Positions 42,974 to 52,217 of a stretch of DNA of 64,000 bases are shown piece by piece. Position numbers and translations under genes: made by a program. A model generated the notes under the pieces. That model worked only from the letters and a program-made list of their open reading frames with translations, was not told where the DNA came from and searched no databases. The DNA is from Ancylobacter tetraedralis (GTDB taxonomy: Bacteria; Pseudomonadota; Alphaproteobacteria; Rhizobiales; Xanthobacteraceae): the NCBI RefSeq assembly GCF_014195655.1, contig NZ_JACICD010000008.1, forward strand, positions 1-64,000, in the 5' to 3' direction. Within the stretch, counting starts at the first letter, position 1, and each line of letters starts with the position of its first letter.

Positions 42974-43085
42974 TGCGTTGCGGGTGGGGTCCGCGGAATG
43001 CCGGTATCCGCGTGCGCGGCGCGGTGAACGATGACGCGGCGTGCAGGATCAGGTAAAGCCAAGGACTGATCAGCCGGACGTGACC

Positions 43086-45884
43086 ATGAACGAACTGCCC
43101 CGCCGCCGCCGCACCGAGCATCCCTTCAAGGAACTGTTCGACCTCGACGCCCTGCGCGTGGAGCTTTCCGCTCTGGCCGAAAGGGTGCTCGGCGAAAGCC
43201 GCTCCGGCGCGGAGATCGAGCTGCGCGGCCAGATGGCGCGGCGCCTCAAGCAGGCCTACCAGCAGGGCCACGCGGTGGCGCTGCGCTGGCTGATGGAGGA
43301 AGGCTCCGGCCGCCGCTGCGCCGAGCGTCTCTCGCGCCTGCAGGACGAGATCATCCAGCTCGTGCACGAATTGGCGGTGCAATATCTCTACCGCTCCGAC
43401 AACCCCTCCACCGCCGAGCGAATGGCGATCGTCGCGGTGGGCGGCTATGGGCGCGGCCTCATGGCGCCGGGCTCGGACACCGACATCCTGTTCCTTCTCC
43501 CCTACAAGCAGACCGCCTGGGGCGAGAGCGTCGCCGAGGCCATCCTCTATGTGCTGTGGGACATGGGGCTGAAGGTCGGCCATGCCACGCGCTCGGTCGA
43601 CGAGTGCATCCGCCAGGCACGCGCCGACATGACCATCCGCACCACCCTTCTGGAAGCGCGGATGCTGCTGGGCGAGCGCGCGCTGTTCGACGAGCTGATC
43701 GAGCGGTTCGACCGGGAAGTGGTGCAGGGCACCGGCGCCGAGTTCGTCGCCGCCAAGCTTGCCGAGCGTGAGGAGCGGCTGAAGCGCACCGGCCAGTCGC
43801 GCTATGTGGTCGAGCCGAACGTGAAGGACGGCAAGGGCGGCCTGCGCGACCTGCACACGCTGTTCTGGATCGCCAAATATGTCTACCGCGTGCGGGAGAC
43901 GCGCGAACTGGTCGCCAAGGGCGTGTTCACAGCCGACGAGGCGAAGATCTTCCGCCGCTGCGAGGATTTCCTCTGGTCGGTGCGCTGCCACCTGCACTTT
44001 CTCAGCGGCAAGGCCGAGGAGCGCCTGTCCTTCGATCTCCAGCGTGAGATGGCCGAGCGCCTCGGCTATGTCGCCCATCCCGGGCTGAAGGATGTCGAGC
44101 GCTTCATGAAGCACTATTTCCTCGTGGCCAAGGATGTCGGCGACCTCACCGCCCTCGTCTCGGCCGCGCTGGAGGAGCGGCACGAAAAGCCGGTGCCGCG
44201 GCTCAACCGCATGATCGCCCGGCTGCGCCGCTCGCCGCGCCGCACGCTGAAGGAAAGTGCCGATTTCATCGTCGACAATGACCGCATCAATGTCGCCGAT
44301 TCCAGCGCCTTCGGCCGCGATCCGGTCAATCTCATCCGCATCTTCCACCTCGCCGGCAAGCACGGCCTCGCCTTCCACCCGGACGCGATGCGCCTCGCCA
44401 CCCGGTCGCTCAAGCTGATCGACCCGCGCGTGCGTGAGAATCCGGAGGCGAACCGGCTGTTCCTGGAGATTCTCGGCTCGCGCGCCAGCCCGGAAATCGT
44501 TCTGCGCCGCATGAACGAGACCGGCGTGCTCGGTCGCTTCGTGCCGGAATTCGGCCGCGTCGTGGCGATGATGCAGTTCAACATGTATCATTCCTACACG
44601 GTGGACGAGCACCTCATCCGCTCGGTGGGCGTGCTCTCGAAGATCGAGCGCGGCGAGCGGCCGGAATTCGGGCTCGCCAACGAACTGGTGCAGCAGATCA
44701 AGCACCGCACGCTGCTCTATGTCGCGGTGTTCCTGCACGATGTCGCCAAGGGCCGGCCCGAAGACCATTCGATCGCCGGCGCGCGGGTCGCCCGCAAGCT
44801 GTGCCCGCGCTTCGGCCTCTCGGCGAGCGACACCGACACGGTGGCCTGGCTGATCGAGCAGCATCTCACCATGTCGACCATCGCCCAGTCGCGCGACCTG
44901 TCCGACCGCAAGACCATCGAGAACTTCGCCAGCGTGGTGCAGAATCTGGAGCGCATGAAGCTCCTGCACATCCTCACCACCGCCGACATCGCCGCCGTCG
45001 GTCCCGGCGTGTGGAACAACTGGAAATCGCAGTTGCTGCGCACGCTCTATTACGAGACCGAGCCGGTCATCACCGGCGGCTTCTCCGAGAGCAATCGCAG
45101 CCAGCGCGTGGCCCGCGCGCAGGCCGAATTCCGCGCCGCCCTGCCGGAATGGGACGGCGTCGCGCTGGATGCCTATGTCGGCCGCCACTATCCCAGCTAC
45201 TGGCTGCAGACCGACCGCGACCAGCAGGTCACGCAGGCCCGCTTCATCCTGGCCGCCGAGGCCGATGGGCACGCCCTCGCCACCACCGCCCAGACCGACC
45301 CGCAGCGCGGCGTGACCGAACTCACCGTCTTCGCGCCCGACCATCCCAAGCTGCTGGCGGTCATCGCCGGCGCCTGCGCCAGCGCCAACGCCCATATCGT
45401 CGACGCGCAGATCAGCACCACCACCGACGGACGCGCGCTCGACACCATCGCCCTCACCCGCGCCTTCGAGCGCGACGAGGACGAGTTGCGCCGGGCCGAG
45501 CGCATCGCCGCCAATATCGAGAAGTCGCTTTCGGGCGAGATCCGTCTGCCCGAGGTGGTGGCCCGCAAGTTCACCAAGCGCCCGCGTGCCTTCACGGTGG
45601 AGCCCGAGGTCACGCTCAACAATTCCTGGTCGAACAAGCACACGGTGGTGGAGGTCTCGGGCCTCGACCGGCATGGCCTGCTCTACGGACTGACGCAGAC
45701 CCTCTCGCGGCTCAACCTCAACATCGCCTCCGCGCATGTGGCGACCTTCGGCGAGCGGGCGGTGGACGTGTTCTACGTCACCGACCTGATGGGCGCGAAG
45801 ATCATGGGCGCCGCCCGCCACTCCGCCATCCGCCGCGCGCTGCTGGCCGTGCTCGACGCCGACGACGAGGCGAACGCGGCGTAG
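43086..45884 (+). CDS. glnD: [protein-PII] uridylyltransferase/uridylyl-removing enzyme GlnD
   Basis: A 932-residue bifunctional nitrogen sensor that uridylylates or deuridylylates PII according to glutamine. The nucleotidyltransferase domain has GGYGRGLMAPGSDTDILFL with D131/D133. A helical middle part follows, then the HD domain with VAVFLHDVAKGRPEDHS near residue 549, and two ACT domains (about 744-825 and 854-932) that sense glutamine. The ATG at 43086 is used; a GTG at 43041 is possible. It is a single gene, not in an obvious operon. Confidence 0.96.
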   Translation: MNELPRRRRTEHPFKELFDLDALRVELSALAERVLGESRSGAEIELRGQMARRLKQAYQQGHAVALRWLMEEGSGRRCAERLSRLQDEIIQLVHELAVQYLYRSDNPSTAERMAIVAVGGYGRGLMAPGSDTDILFLLPYKQTAWGESVAEAILYVLWDMGLKVGHATRSVDECIRQARADMTIRTTLLEARMLLGERALFDELIERFDREVVQGTGAEFVAAKLAEREERLKRTGQSRYVVEPNVKDGKGGLRDLHTLFWIAKYVYRVRETRELVAKGVFTADEAKIFRRCEDFLWSVRCHLHFLSGKAEERLSFDLQREMAERLGYVAHPGLKDVERFMKHYFLVAKDVGDLTALVSAALEERHEKPVPRLNRMIARLRRSPRRTLKESADFIVDNDRINVADSSAFGRDPVNLIRIFHLAGKHGLAFHPDAMRLATRSLKLIDPRVRENPEANRLFLEILGSRASPEIVLRRMNETGVLGRFVPEFGRVVAMMQFNMYHSYTVDEHLIRSVGVLSKIERGERPEFGLANELVQQIKHRTLLYVAVFLHDVAKGRPEDHSIAGARVARKLCPRFGLSASDTDTVAWLIEQHLTMSTIAQSRDLSDRKTIENFASVVQNLERMKLLHILTTADIAAVGPGVWNNWKSQLLRTLYYETEPVITGGFSESNRSQRVARAQAEFRAALPEWDGVALDAYVGRHYPSYWLQTDRDQQVTQARFILAAEADGHALATTAQTDPQRGVTELTVFAPDHPKLLAVIAGACASANAHIVDAQISTTTDGRALDTIALTRAFERDEDELRRAERIAANIEKSLSGEIRLPEVVARKFTKRPRAFTVEPEVTLNNSWSNKHTVVEVSGLDRHGLLYGLTQTLSRLNLNIASAHVATFGERAVDVFYVTDLMGAKIMGAARHSAIRRALLAVLDADDEANAA

Positions 45885-45950
45885 GAGGGGCTGGCGGGCG
45901 CGCCCCGGGGGCGGTATCGACATCCCGTCGACACCGCCCGGAGCCGCCGC

Positions 45951-46856
45951 ATGCACGAGATCGCGCTGATACTGGTGTGCCTCGCCCTTGGCGTGGTGCT
46001 GCGCTGGAGCGGGCGGCTGCCGGACAATGCCGGCAAGGTGCTGTCGGGCTGGGTCATCAATGTCGCGCTGCCGGCGGCGGCGCTGGAGAGTTTTCACAAG
46101 CTCACCGTGCATCCCGACTGGTGGCTGGCGGCGGCGACGCCGTGGCTCGGTGTGGCCATCGCCATCATCGTGCTGGTGCCACTGTGCCGGGCGCTCGGCT
46201 GGTCGCGCGGGCGGACCGGCGCGCTGATCCTCGGCGCCGGCTGGGGCAACACCTCCTTTGTCGGCCTGCCGATGATCGCCGCCTTCGCCGGCAGCCAGTG
46301 GCTCGGCCTCGGCATCGTCATCGACCTGTTCGGCTCCTATCTCGCCCTCTCGACGCTGGGCCTCGCCATCGCGGCGGTGGCGAGCGAGGGGCGGCTGGAC
46401 CTCAAGGCGGTGGGCCGGCGCATCGCCACCTTCCCGCCCTTCATCGCCATCCTCATCGCCTTCGCCACCAATCACCTCGACCGCCCGGACTGGCTCGACG
46501 CGATCGTCACGGCGCTCGCCGCGACGCTCACCCCGCTCGCGCTGGCGGCGGTGGGCTACGCGCTGCGCATCGACCGGCTGAAGCGCCACCTCGCGCCGCT
46601 GGCGGTCGGGCTCGCGCACCGGCTGTTCCTCGCCCCGGCGCTGCTGATCCTGCTCTACGCCGCGCTGGGCCAGGCGTCCGACCCGGTGGCGAAGATCGCC
46701 ATGCTGGAAATGGCCATGCCACCCATGCTGGGGGCAAGCGTCATCGCCATGGACAATGATCTCGAGCCCGACCTCATCGCCGCGCTGATCGGCATCGGCG
46801 TTCCGCTCTCCATGTTCACGGCCTGGGGCTGGTGGACACTCGTCGCGAGCCTGTAG
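45951..46856 (+). CDS. AEC-family (auxin efflux carrier-like) transporter
   Basis: A 301-residue membrane protein with about ten helices. The first segment MHEIALILVCLALGVVLRWSG is typical of the AEC family. GWGNTSFVGLPMIAAFAGSQW carries the family's central GN/P-rich motif, and a second half ends FTAWGWWTLVASL. Members export small organic anions such as malate. The substrate is unknown. It is separated from glnD by 66 bases and may be read from the same transcript. Confidence 0.85.
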   Translation: MHEIALILVCLALGVVLRWSGRLPDNAGKVLSGWVINVALPAAALESFHKLTVHPDWWLAAATPWLGVAIAIIVLVPLCRALGWSRGRTGALILGAGWGNTSFVGLPMIAAFAGSQWLGLGIVIDLFGSYLALSTLGLAIAAVASEGRLDLKAVGRRIATFPPFIAILIAFATNHLDRPDWLDAIVTALAATLTPLALAAVGYALRIDRLKRHLAPLAVGLAHRLFLAPALLILLYAALGQASDPVAKIAMLEMAMPPMLGASVIAMDNDLEPDLIAALIGIGVPLSMFTAWGWWTLVASL

Positions 46857-46943
46857 GCCGCCCCATTCCCGCCCCTTAACACCCCTTTAAACGCCGCGGT
46901 TTAGAGTTCGTTTACCGACCGGCGAAGGGGTTGCACGGGTTTC

Positions 46944-49124
46944 ATGTTCAGGCGTCAGGGCGAGATGGAGCGGCGCGAGCCGGTGCTGAGCGCACCCGGT
47001 GGCCCGGCCGAGCTTCGCCTGTCGCCCGACGACCGGCCGACCCTGCCCGCCCATGCCATGGCGCGCGAGCGCGCCGGGGGCGGACGCGCCCGGCAGGGCA
47101 GCGGAAAAGGCAGCGGCACGGCAAGCGGCAAGGGCAGCGGGGGCGGAGCGACTTCCGGCGGCAGCGGCGGACGTCGGCGCCGCGCACGCCGGCCCGGGCT
47201 GCTCCGCCGGCTGTTCTACTGGGGCATCGTGCTCGGCATCTGGGGCGTGATCGCGGTCGGCGTGCTGATCGGCTACGAGGCGAGCCAGCTGCCGCCGATC
47301 CAGAACCTCGCCATTCCCGACCGGCCGCCGACCATCACCATCCAGGGCGCCGACGGCAAGCCGATCGCCGTGCGCGGCGAAATGGGCGGCGCCAGCGTGC
47401 CGCTGCGCGCGCTGCCGCCCTATCTGCCGCAGGCCTTCGTCGCCATCGAGGACCGCCGCTTCTATTCGCATCACGGTGTCGACCCGCTCGGCCTTGCCCG
47501 CGCCGTGATGGTGAACCTGACGCGGGGCCGGGTGCGCGAGGGCGGCTCGACGCTGACCCAGCAGCTCGCCAAGAACCTGTTCCTCACGCAGGAGCGCACG
47601 CTCTCGCGCAAGATCCAGGAACTGATCCTCTCGATCTGGCTGGAGACGAAATATTCCAAGAACGAGCTGCTCGAACTCTACATGAACCGCGTCTATTTCG
47701 GCGCCGGCGCTTATGGCGTCGAGGCGGCGGCGCAGCGCTATTTCGGCAAGTCCGCCCGGCAGGTGACGCTCTCGGAAGCGGCGATGCTCGCCGGCCTCGT
47801 CAAGTCGCCCTCCGCGCTGGCGCCCACCCGCAACCTGGAGGGCGCGCAGGCCCGCGCCGAGGTGGTGCTGGCGGCGATGGTCGAGGCCGGCTTCATCACG
47901 CCGCAGATGCAGCAGGTCGCACTCGCCCGCCCCGCGACGCTGGCCAAGGCGCAGGGCGCCGATTCCACCGGCTATGTCGCGGACTGGGTGATGGACCAGC
48001 TGAAGACGCTGGTCGGCCCGATCGACCGCGACATCACGGTGCAGACCACCATCGATCCCGCCTTGCAGACCGTCGCCGACCGTGCGCTGAGGGACACGCT
48101 GGCCAAGAACGGCAAGAAATTCGACGTCGAGCAGGGCGCCATCGTGCTGATGGACACCGAGGGCGGCGTGCGCGCGCTGGTGGGCGGGCGCTCCTATGAG
48201 GAAAGCCAGTTCAACCGCGCCATCACCGCCAAGCGCCAGCCCGGCTCCTCCTTCAAGCCCTTCGTCTATCTCACCGCCACCGAGCGCGGCCTGACCCCCG
48301 AGACCGTGCGCGAGGACGCGCCGATCCAGATCAAGGGCTGGAAGCCGGAGAACTTCTCCAAGGAGTATCGCGGCCCGGTGGACCTCAAGACCGCGCTGTC
48401 GCTCTCGCTCAACACGGTGGCGGTGCGCCTCGCGCTGGAAGTGGGGCCGGACGAGGTGATCAAGACGGCGCACCGGCTGGGCATCATGTCGAAGCTGGAG
48501 CCCAACGCCTCCATCGCGCTCGGCACCTCGGAAGTCTCGCTGATGGAGATGGCGAGCGCCTACGCGCCCTTCGCCAATGGCGGCATCGCGGTCACCCCGC
48601 ACGTCATCGCCAGCGTGCGCGACAAGGCCGGCAAGAGCCTGTTCACCTATGCCGCCCCGGTGAGCAACCTCGTCGTGGCGCCGCCGCATGTCGCGATGAT
48701 GAACCGCATGATGCAGGCGACGCTGCTGACCGGCACGGCGCGCCGCGCCGACCTGCCGGGCTGGCCGGCGGCGGGCAAGACCGGCACCAGCCAGGATTAC
48801 CGCGACGCGTGGTTCATCGCCTATACCGGCCGCTTCATCGCCGGCGTGTGGATGGGCAACGACGATTCATCCCCGACCAGGAAGCTCGGCGGCTCCACCC
48901 TGCCGGTCGGGGTGTGGAGCGAGGTGATGAAGGCCGCGCACAAGGACATTCCCCCGGTCGCCCTGCCCGGCGCCGGGACCTACCTGCCCGGCCAGATGCC
49001 CCCGGGCATGGCTCCCGGCGACGTGCCGGAGGAACCCGTCGTCACCGGTGGCCCGCAGCCCCCCACGGCCCCGCGCCCCGGCCTCGACAACTGGCTGATG
49101 GATCGCCTGTTCGGTCGCAGCTGA
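46944..49124 (+). CDS. class A penicillin-binding protein (PBP1A family, transglycosylase/transpeptidase)
   Basis: A 726-residue peptidoglycan synthase. A cytoplasmic N-terminus rich in Gly/Ser/Arg (47-88) precedes a single membrane helix (about 89-111). The GT51 glycosyltransferase has the catalytic EDRRFYSHHGVDPLG and GGSTLTQQLAKNLFLTQER. The transpeptidase has SSFK (catalytic S435, K438), SLN in LSLSLNTV and KTGTS (612-616). The C-terminal tail is Pro/Gly-rich. An ATG start at 46944 gives a long cytoplasmic tail; upstream is a TAAAC-GCCGCG-GTTTA dyad (46888-46903) typical of a promoter region. The unusual feature is the Gly-Ser-Lys linker of unknown purpose. Confidence 0.94.
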   Translation: MFRRQGEMERREPVLSAPGGPAELRLSPDDRPTLPAHAMARERAGGGRARQGSGKGSGTASGKGSGGGATSGGSGGRRRRARRPGLLRRLFYWGIVLGIWGVIAVGVLIGYEASQLPPIQNLAIPDRPPTITIQGADGKPIAVRGEMGGASVPLRALPPYLPQAFVAIEDRRFYSHHGVDPLGLARAVMVNLTRGRVREGGSTLTQQLAKNLFLTQERTLSRKIQELILSIWLETKYSKNELLELYMNRVYFGAGAYGVEAAAQRYFGKSARQVTLSEAAMLAGLVKSPSALAPTRNLEGAQARAEVVLAAMVEAGFITPQMQQVALARPATLAKAQGADSTGYVADWVMDQLKTLVGPIDRDITVQTTIDPALQTVADRALRDTLAKNGKKFDVEQGAIVLMDTEGGVRALVGGRSYEESQFNRAITAKRQPGSSFKPFVYLTATERGLTPETVREDAPIQIKGWKPENFSKEYRGPVDLKTALSLSLNTVAVRLALEVGPDEVIKTAHRLGIMSKLEPNASIALGTSEVSLMEMASAYAPFANGGIAVTPHVIASVRDKAGKSLFTYAAPVSNLVVAPPHVAMMNRMMQATLLTGTARRADLPGWPAAGKTGTSQDYRDAWFIAYTGRFIAGVWMGNDDSSPTRKLGGSTLPVGVWSEVMKAAHKDIPPVALPGAGTYLPGQMPPGMAPGDVPEEPVVTGGPQPPTAPRPGLDNWLMDRLFGRS

Positions 49125-49189
49125 CGGCCGCTTGGCCTGACCTTCCCCGCATGGGGAGGAAGCACATCGCGCCGCCGGCGGCGATTGGC

Positions 49190-49990
49190 TCAGTCTTCGT
49201 CCGCGCCGTAGCGGTGCAGTTCGGCGCCGTGCTTTTTCAGCCACGCCTCGGCTGCGACGCGCTCGGGGAACAGGCGGTCCACATGCGCCCAGAAGCGCGG
49301 CCCGTGGTTCATCTCCCGCCGGTGCGCCACTTCATGCGCGGCGAGATAGTCGAGCACGAAGCCCGGCGCCAGGATCAGTCGCCAGGAGAAGGAGAGCGCG
49401 CCGGTCGAGGAGCACGAACCCCAGCGGCTCGCCGTGTCGCGCAGCGTGACGCGGGCGATGCTGACGCCCAGCGCCAGTGCATGGCGCCGCGCCGCTTCCG
49501 TGAGCGCGCCACGCGCCTCGCGCTTGAGAAAATCACCGATCCGCCGGCCGACATGGGCTGCCTCTCCCGCGACATAGAGCACCGGCGCGCCATCCTCCGT
49601 GCCGGTCCACACCGTGCCGCGAGCGCCGGGCCGGTGGAGAATGCGGTGGGGCGTGCCGCGTAGCGGGATCACCGCGCCGGGGACGAAGGCGACGGTCTGC
49701 GGCAGCCGGGCCAGCCGGACACGGATCCAGCCGACATGACGCCGGGCGAAGTCATAGGCTTCGTTGATCGTGCCGCGCGCCGGCAGCGTCAGCACCACGT
49801 CGCGCGAGGCGGCCCGCACTCGCAGCGTATAGCGCCGCGCGCGCGGATTTCGCCGCAAGGCGATTAGGATCGGCTCGCCGTCGAGATCGAGCCGGAATTC
49901 GGCCGGCTCGGCGGGCGGCGCAATGCGCGATGTCGGCGCGGCCTTCTTCGGCGCGCCGGGACGCGAAAACAACGGAGGGAGAAACAGCAT
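49190..49990 (-). CDS. SprT-family (YgjP/DUF45) zinc metalloprotease
   Basis: A 266-residue protein. An N-terminal beta-rich part has LRVRAASRDVVLTLPARG. A C-terminal zinc-protease-like domain has WGSCSSTGALSFSWRLILAP, HEVAHRREMNHGPRFW (HExxH near residue 220) and a following glutamate. YgjP-like proteins are predicted cytoplasmic metalloproteases; the substrate is unknown. The first 30 residues are Pro/Ala-rich. It is convergent with the penicillin-binding protein gene, with a short GC-rich hairpin between them. Confidence 0.87.
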   Translation of the reverse strand: MLFLPPLFSRPGAPKKAAPTSRIAPPAEPAEFRLDLDGEPILIALRRNPRARRYTLRVRAASRDVVLTLPARGTINEAYDFARRHVGWIRVRLARLPQTVAFVPGAVIPLRGTPHRILHRPGARGTVWTGTEDGAPVLYVAGEAAHVGRRIGDFLKREARGALTEAARRHALALGVSIARVTLRDTASRWGSCSSTGALSFSWRLILAPGFVLDYLAAHEVAHRREMNHGPRFWAHVDRLFPERVAAEAWLKKHGAELHRYGADED

Positions 49991-50065
49991 CAGACCACCG
50001 GGCCGGAGAATCTGGTCGCCATTATGACGCCCCCTCCGGCCGACGCCAGCTTCCTGCGGCGGCGC

Positions 50066-50569
50066 TCAGCGCACCGCGCGGCGGCGGTTGCGGTCCTGCA
50101 CCGGCTGGTAGGCGATGCGGGCATGGTAGGCGCAATAGGGCAGACCGGTCTTGGTGCGGCTGCCGCAATAGAAGAAGTCCGACTTGCCGGGATCGCCCAC
50201 CGGCCAGCGGCAGGTGAACTCGGTGAGATCGAAAATGGTGCAGCGCTCGGTCATCGGCACGACATTGGCGACGGGATCGCGCAATTCCGTCGGCTCCGGC
50301 TCCTCCACCGGGCTCATGACGGGCGCGAGCGCCACGTTGCCCTGCACCATCGGGCGGGCCACCGGACCGGTGGGCGCGGGACGCGGCTTGCGCGGGCGCG
50401 CGGCCGGCGCCGCAATGGCCTTGGCGCGACCGGAAAGGCCGAGACGATGCACCTTGCCGATGACCGCGTTGCGCGTGACACCGCCCAGCTCCGCAGCGAT
50501 CTGGCTGGCCGAAAGTCCCTCGGACCAGAGTTTCTTGAGCAGCTCGACGCGCTCGTCGGTCCAGTTCAT
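50066..50569 (-). CDS. gcrA: cell cycle regulator GcrA
   Basis: A 167-residue regulator that binds sigma-70 and GANTC-methylated promoters in alphaproteobacteria. The N-terminal helix-turn-helix MNWTDERVELLKKLWSEGLSASQIAAELGG and RNAVIGKVHRLGLSGR (residues 1-46) and the C-terminal RNA-polymerase-binding part MTERCTIFDLTEFTCRWPVGDPGKSDFFYC are both intact. The start at 50569 has GGAGG upstream. A GANTC site (GAATC at 50606-50610) lies in its own promoter region, as expected for a CcrM/GcrA-controlled gene. Confidence 0.96.
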   Translation of the reverse strand: MNWTDERVELLKKLWSEGLSASQIAAELGGVTRNAVIGKVHRLGLSGRAKAIAAPAARPRKPRPAPTGPVARPMVQGNVALAPVMSPVEEPEPTELRDPVANVVPMTERCTIFDLTEFTCRWPVGDPGKSDFFYCGSRTKTGLPYCAYHARIAYQPVQDRNRRRAVR

Positions 50570-50873
50570 TGCGGTGCCTCCTTCGCGATCAACCATCCGC
50601 ACACGGAATCCCTCTGCCCTCCGGTCAAGCGAGCCCGCCGGGAACAAACGCCGCCAACGCCACAGGGAATGCCGCCGCACGAGATGTCGTATCTGACGGG
50701 TGGGAGGCTACAATATGCGCAGACTCACGCACAGTAGGTTCACGTCCGAAACGATCGTTTTCCCCAACTCAGAGTCCGCACTGCAACACTCCGTTAAGGA
50801 GTTGAGTCGGATCAGGCACTTGGCGGGTCGCCCCTTGATACGCGTGATCGCGTCCTCGCGCGACGAAGCCATG

Positions 50874-50901
50874 TTGACCCACGCCCCCTATCCTATAAAA
50901 T
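50874..50901 (+). promoter_or_regulatory. sigma-70-like promoter upstream of argD
   Basis: TTGACC (50874-50879) and TAAAAT (50896-50901) with a 16-base gap. The expected start point is only a few bases before a terminator-like hairpin, which would make a short leader RNA unless transcription reads through to argD. Confidence 0.45.
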
Positions 50902-50912
50902 TCGTGCTTCGG

Positions 50913-50936
50913 GTGCCGCCCCCGCAAGGGCGGCAC
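50913..50936 (+). terminator. strong terminator or attenuator hairpin before argD
   Basis: Perfect 9-bp arms GTGCCGCCC/GGGCGGCAC around a 6-base loop, followed by GTTTCGTTTT. The argD start codon is 72 bases downstream. No plus-strand gene lies before it, so it may end a small RNA or act as an attenuator. Confidence 0.7.
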
Positions 50937-51008
50937 GTTTCGTTTTGGGGCAGGTCCGGGCTGGCAAGGCGCCAGTGCCGCCTGCGTGTGGAGAGAGGGA
51001 GGGGAGAG

Positions 51009-52217
51009 ATGATTGACCCCATCCTGCCGACCTATAACCGTGTGAACCTTGTTTTCGAGCGCGGCGAAGGCGCCTGGCTCTTCACGCGCGAGGGGCAGCG
51101 ATATCTCGACTTCACCGCGGGCATCGCCGTGAACGTGCTGGGCCATGCCCATCCCCACCTCGTGGCGGCGCTGACCGAGCAGGCGGGCAAGCTCTGGCAC
51201 ATGTCCAACGTGTTCCGCATCGAGGGCGGCGAGCGCCTGGCCGAGCGTCTCAAGGCGGCGACCTTCGCCGACACGATGTTCTTCACCAATTCGGGTGCGG
51301 AAGCGCTCGAATGCGCGATCAAGATGGCGCGCAAGTACCACACGGCGAACGGCGCGCCGGAGCGCTACCGCATCATCACCTTCGAGGGCGCCTTCCACGG
51401 ACGCACGCTCGCCACCATCGCCGCCGGCGGCAACCCGAAATACCTGGCCGGCTTCGGCCCGGAGACGCCCGGCTTCGACCAGGTGCCGTTCGGCGACATC
51501 GAAGCGGTGAAGGCCGCCATCGGCCCGGAGACCGGCGGCATCCTCATCGAGCCCGTGCAGGGCGAGGGCGGCGTGCGCTCGGCCTCGTGGCCGTTCCTGC
51601 GCGAGCTGCGCGCGCTCGCCGACGAGCACGGCCTGCTGCTCATCCTCGACGAGGTGCAGTGCGGCGTCGGACGCACGGGCAAGTTCTTCGCCCATGAATG
51701 GGCCGGCATCACGCCGGATATCATGGCCGTGGCCAAGGGCATCGGCGGCGGCTTCCCGGTCGGCGCGTGCCTGGCCAAGGAAGAAGCCGCCAAGGGCATG
51801 ACCGCCGGCACGCATGGCTCTACCTATGGCGGCAATCCGCTCGCCATGAGCGTGGCCAATGCGGTGCTCGACGTGGTGCTGGCCAACGGCTTCCTCGATC
51901 ACGTGCAGGCGACCTCCGCGCGGCTGCGCCAGCGCCTTGCCGAGCTGAAGGACCGCCACCCCGCGGTGGTCGCCGAAATCCGCGGCGAGGGCCTCCTGCT
52001 CGGCATCCGCACCCATGTGCCGAATACCGACGTGGTCGCCGCCATGCGCGAGGAGCACATGCTCGCGCCGACCGCGAGCGACAATGTGGTCCGCCTGCTG
52101 CCGCCGCTGAACATCGGCGACGCGGAGATCGAGGCCGCCTTCACCAAGCTCGACGCCGCTTTCACCCGCATCGAGAACGGCCTGAAGGACGAAGCCCTGA
52201 AGGGAGCGGCCGCATGA
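51009..52217 (+). CDS. argD: acetylornithine aminotransferase
   Basis: PLP enzyme of arginine synthesis (and possibly succinyldiaminopimelate aminotransferase). The 402-residue protein begins [21 protein letters not shown] and has [55 protein letters not shown] and the PLP lysine K243 in [14 protein letters not shown]. The ATG at 51009 gives the family length; the frame is open upstream, but that part is not conserved. The stop overlaps the argF start (ATGA). Confidence 0.95.
   Translation: MIDPILPTYNRVNLVFERGEGAWLFTREGQRYLDFTAGIAVNVLGHAHPHLVAALTEQAGKLWHMSNVFRIEGGERLAERLKAATFADTMFFTNSGAEALECAIKMARKYHTANGAPERYRIITFEGAFHGRTLATIAAGGNPKYLAGFGPETPGFDQVPFGDIEAVKAAIGPETGGILIEPVQGEGGVRSASWPFLRELRALADEHGLLLILDEVQCGVGRTGKFFAHEWAGITPDIMAVAKGIGGGFPVGACLAKEEAAKGMTAGTHGSTYGGNPLAMSVANAVLDVVLANGFLDHVQATSARLRQRLAELKDRHPAVVAEIRGEGLLLGIRTHVPNTDVVAAMREEHMLAPTASDNVVRLLPPLNIGDAEIEAAFTKLDAAFTRIENGLKDEALKGAAA

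Larger units (their letters stand above)
50570..51008. other. intergenic region between gcrA and argD with promoter- and terminator-like signals
   Basis: A 439-base gap. It holds a GANTC site (50606), an inverted repeat ACTCC-GTTAA-GGAGT (about 50789-50803), a sigma-70-like box pair TTGACC (50874-50879) and TAAAAT (50896-50901) with a 16-base spacer, and directly after it a strong terminator hairpin (50913-50936). No gene is convincing: the open frame continuous with argD would give a non-standard 103-residue extension. Confidence 0.55.

Noticed and set aside
42252-46619. A 1455-codon open frame on the minus strand, antisense to glnD and the PRC-barrel gene
   Set aside because: Same type of artefact: long, low-complexity, rich in Arg, His, Glu and Asp, with no domain. 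The opposite strand has strong conserved proteins.
50700-51008. In-frame N-terminal extension of argD from an upstream ATG/GTG
   Set aside because: It would add 103 residues without similarity and would run through the promoter and terminator hairpin. The ATG at 51009 gives the standard protein.
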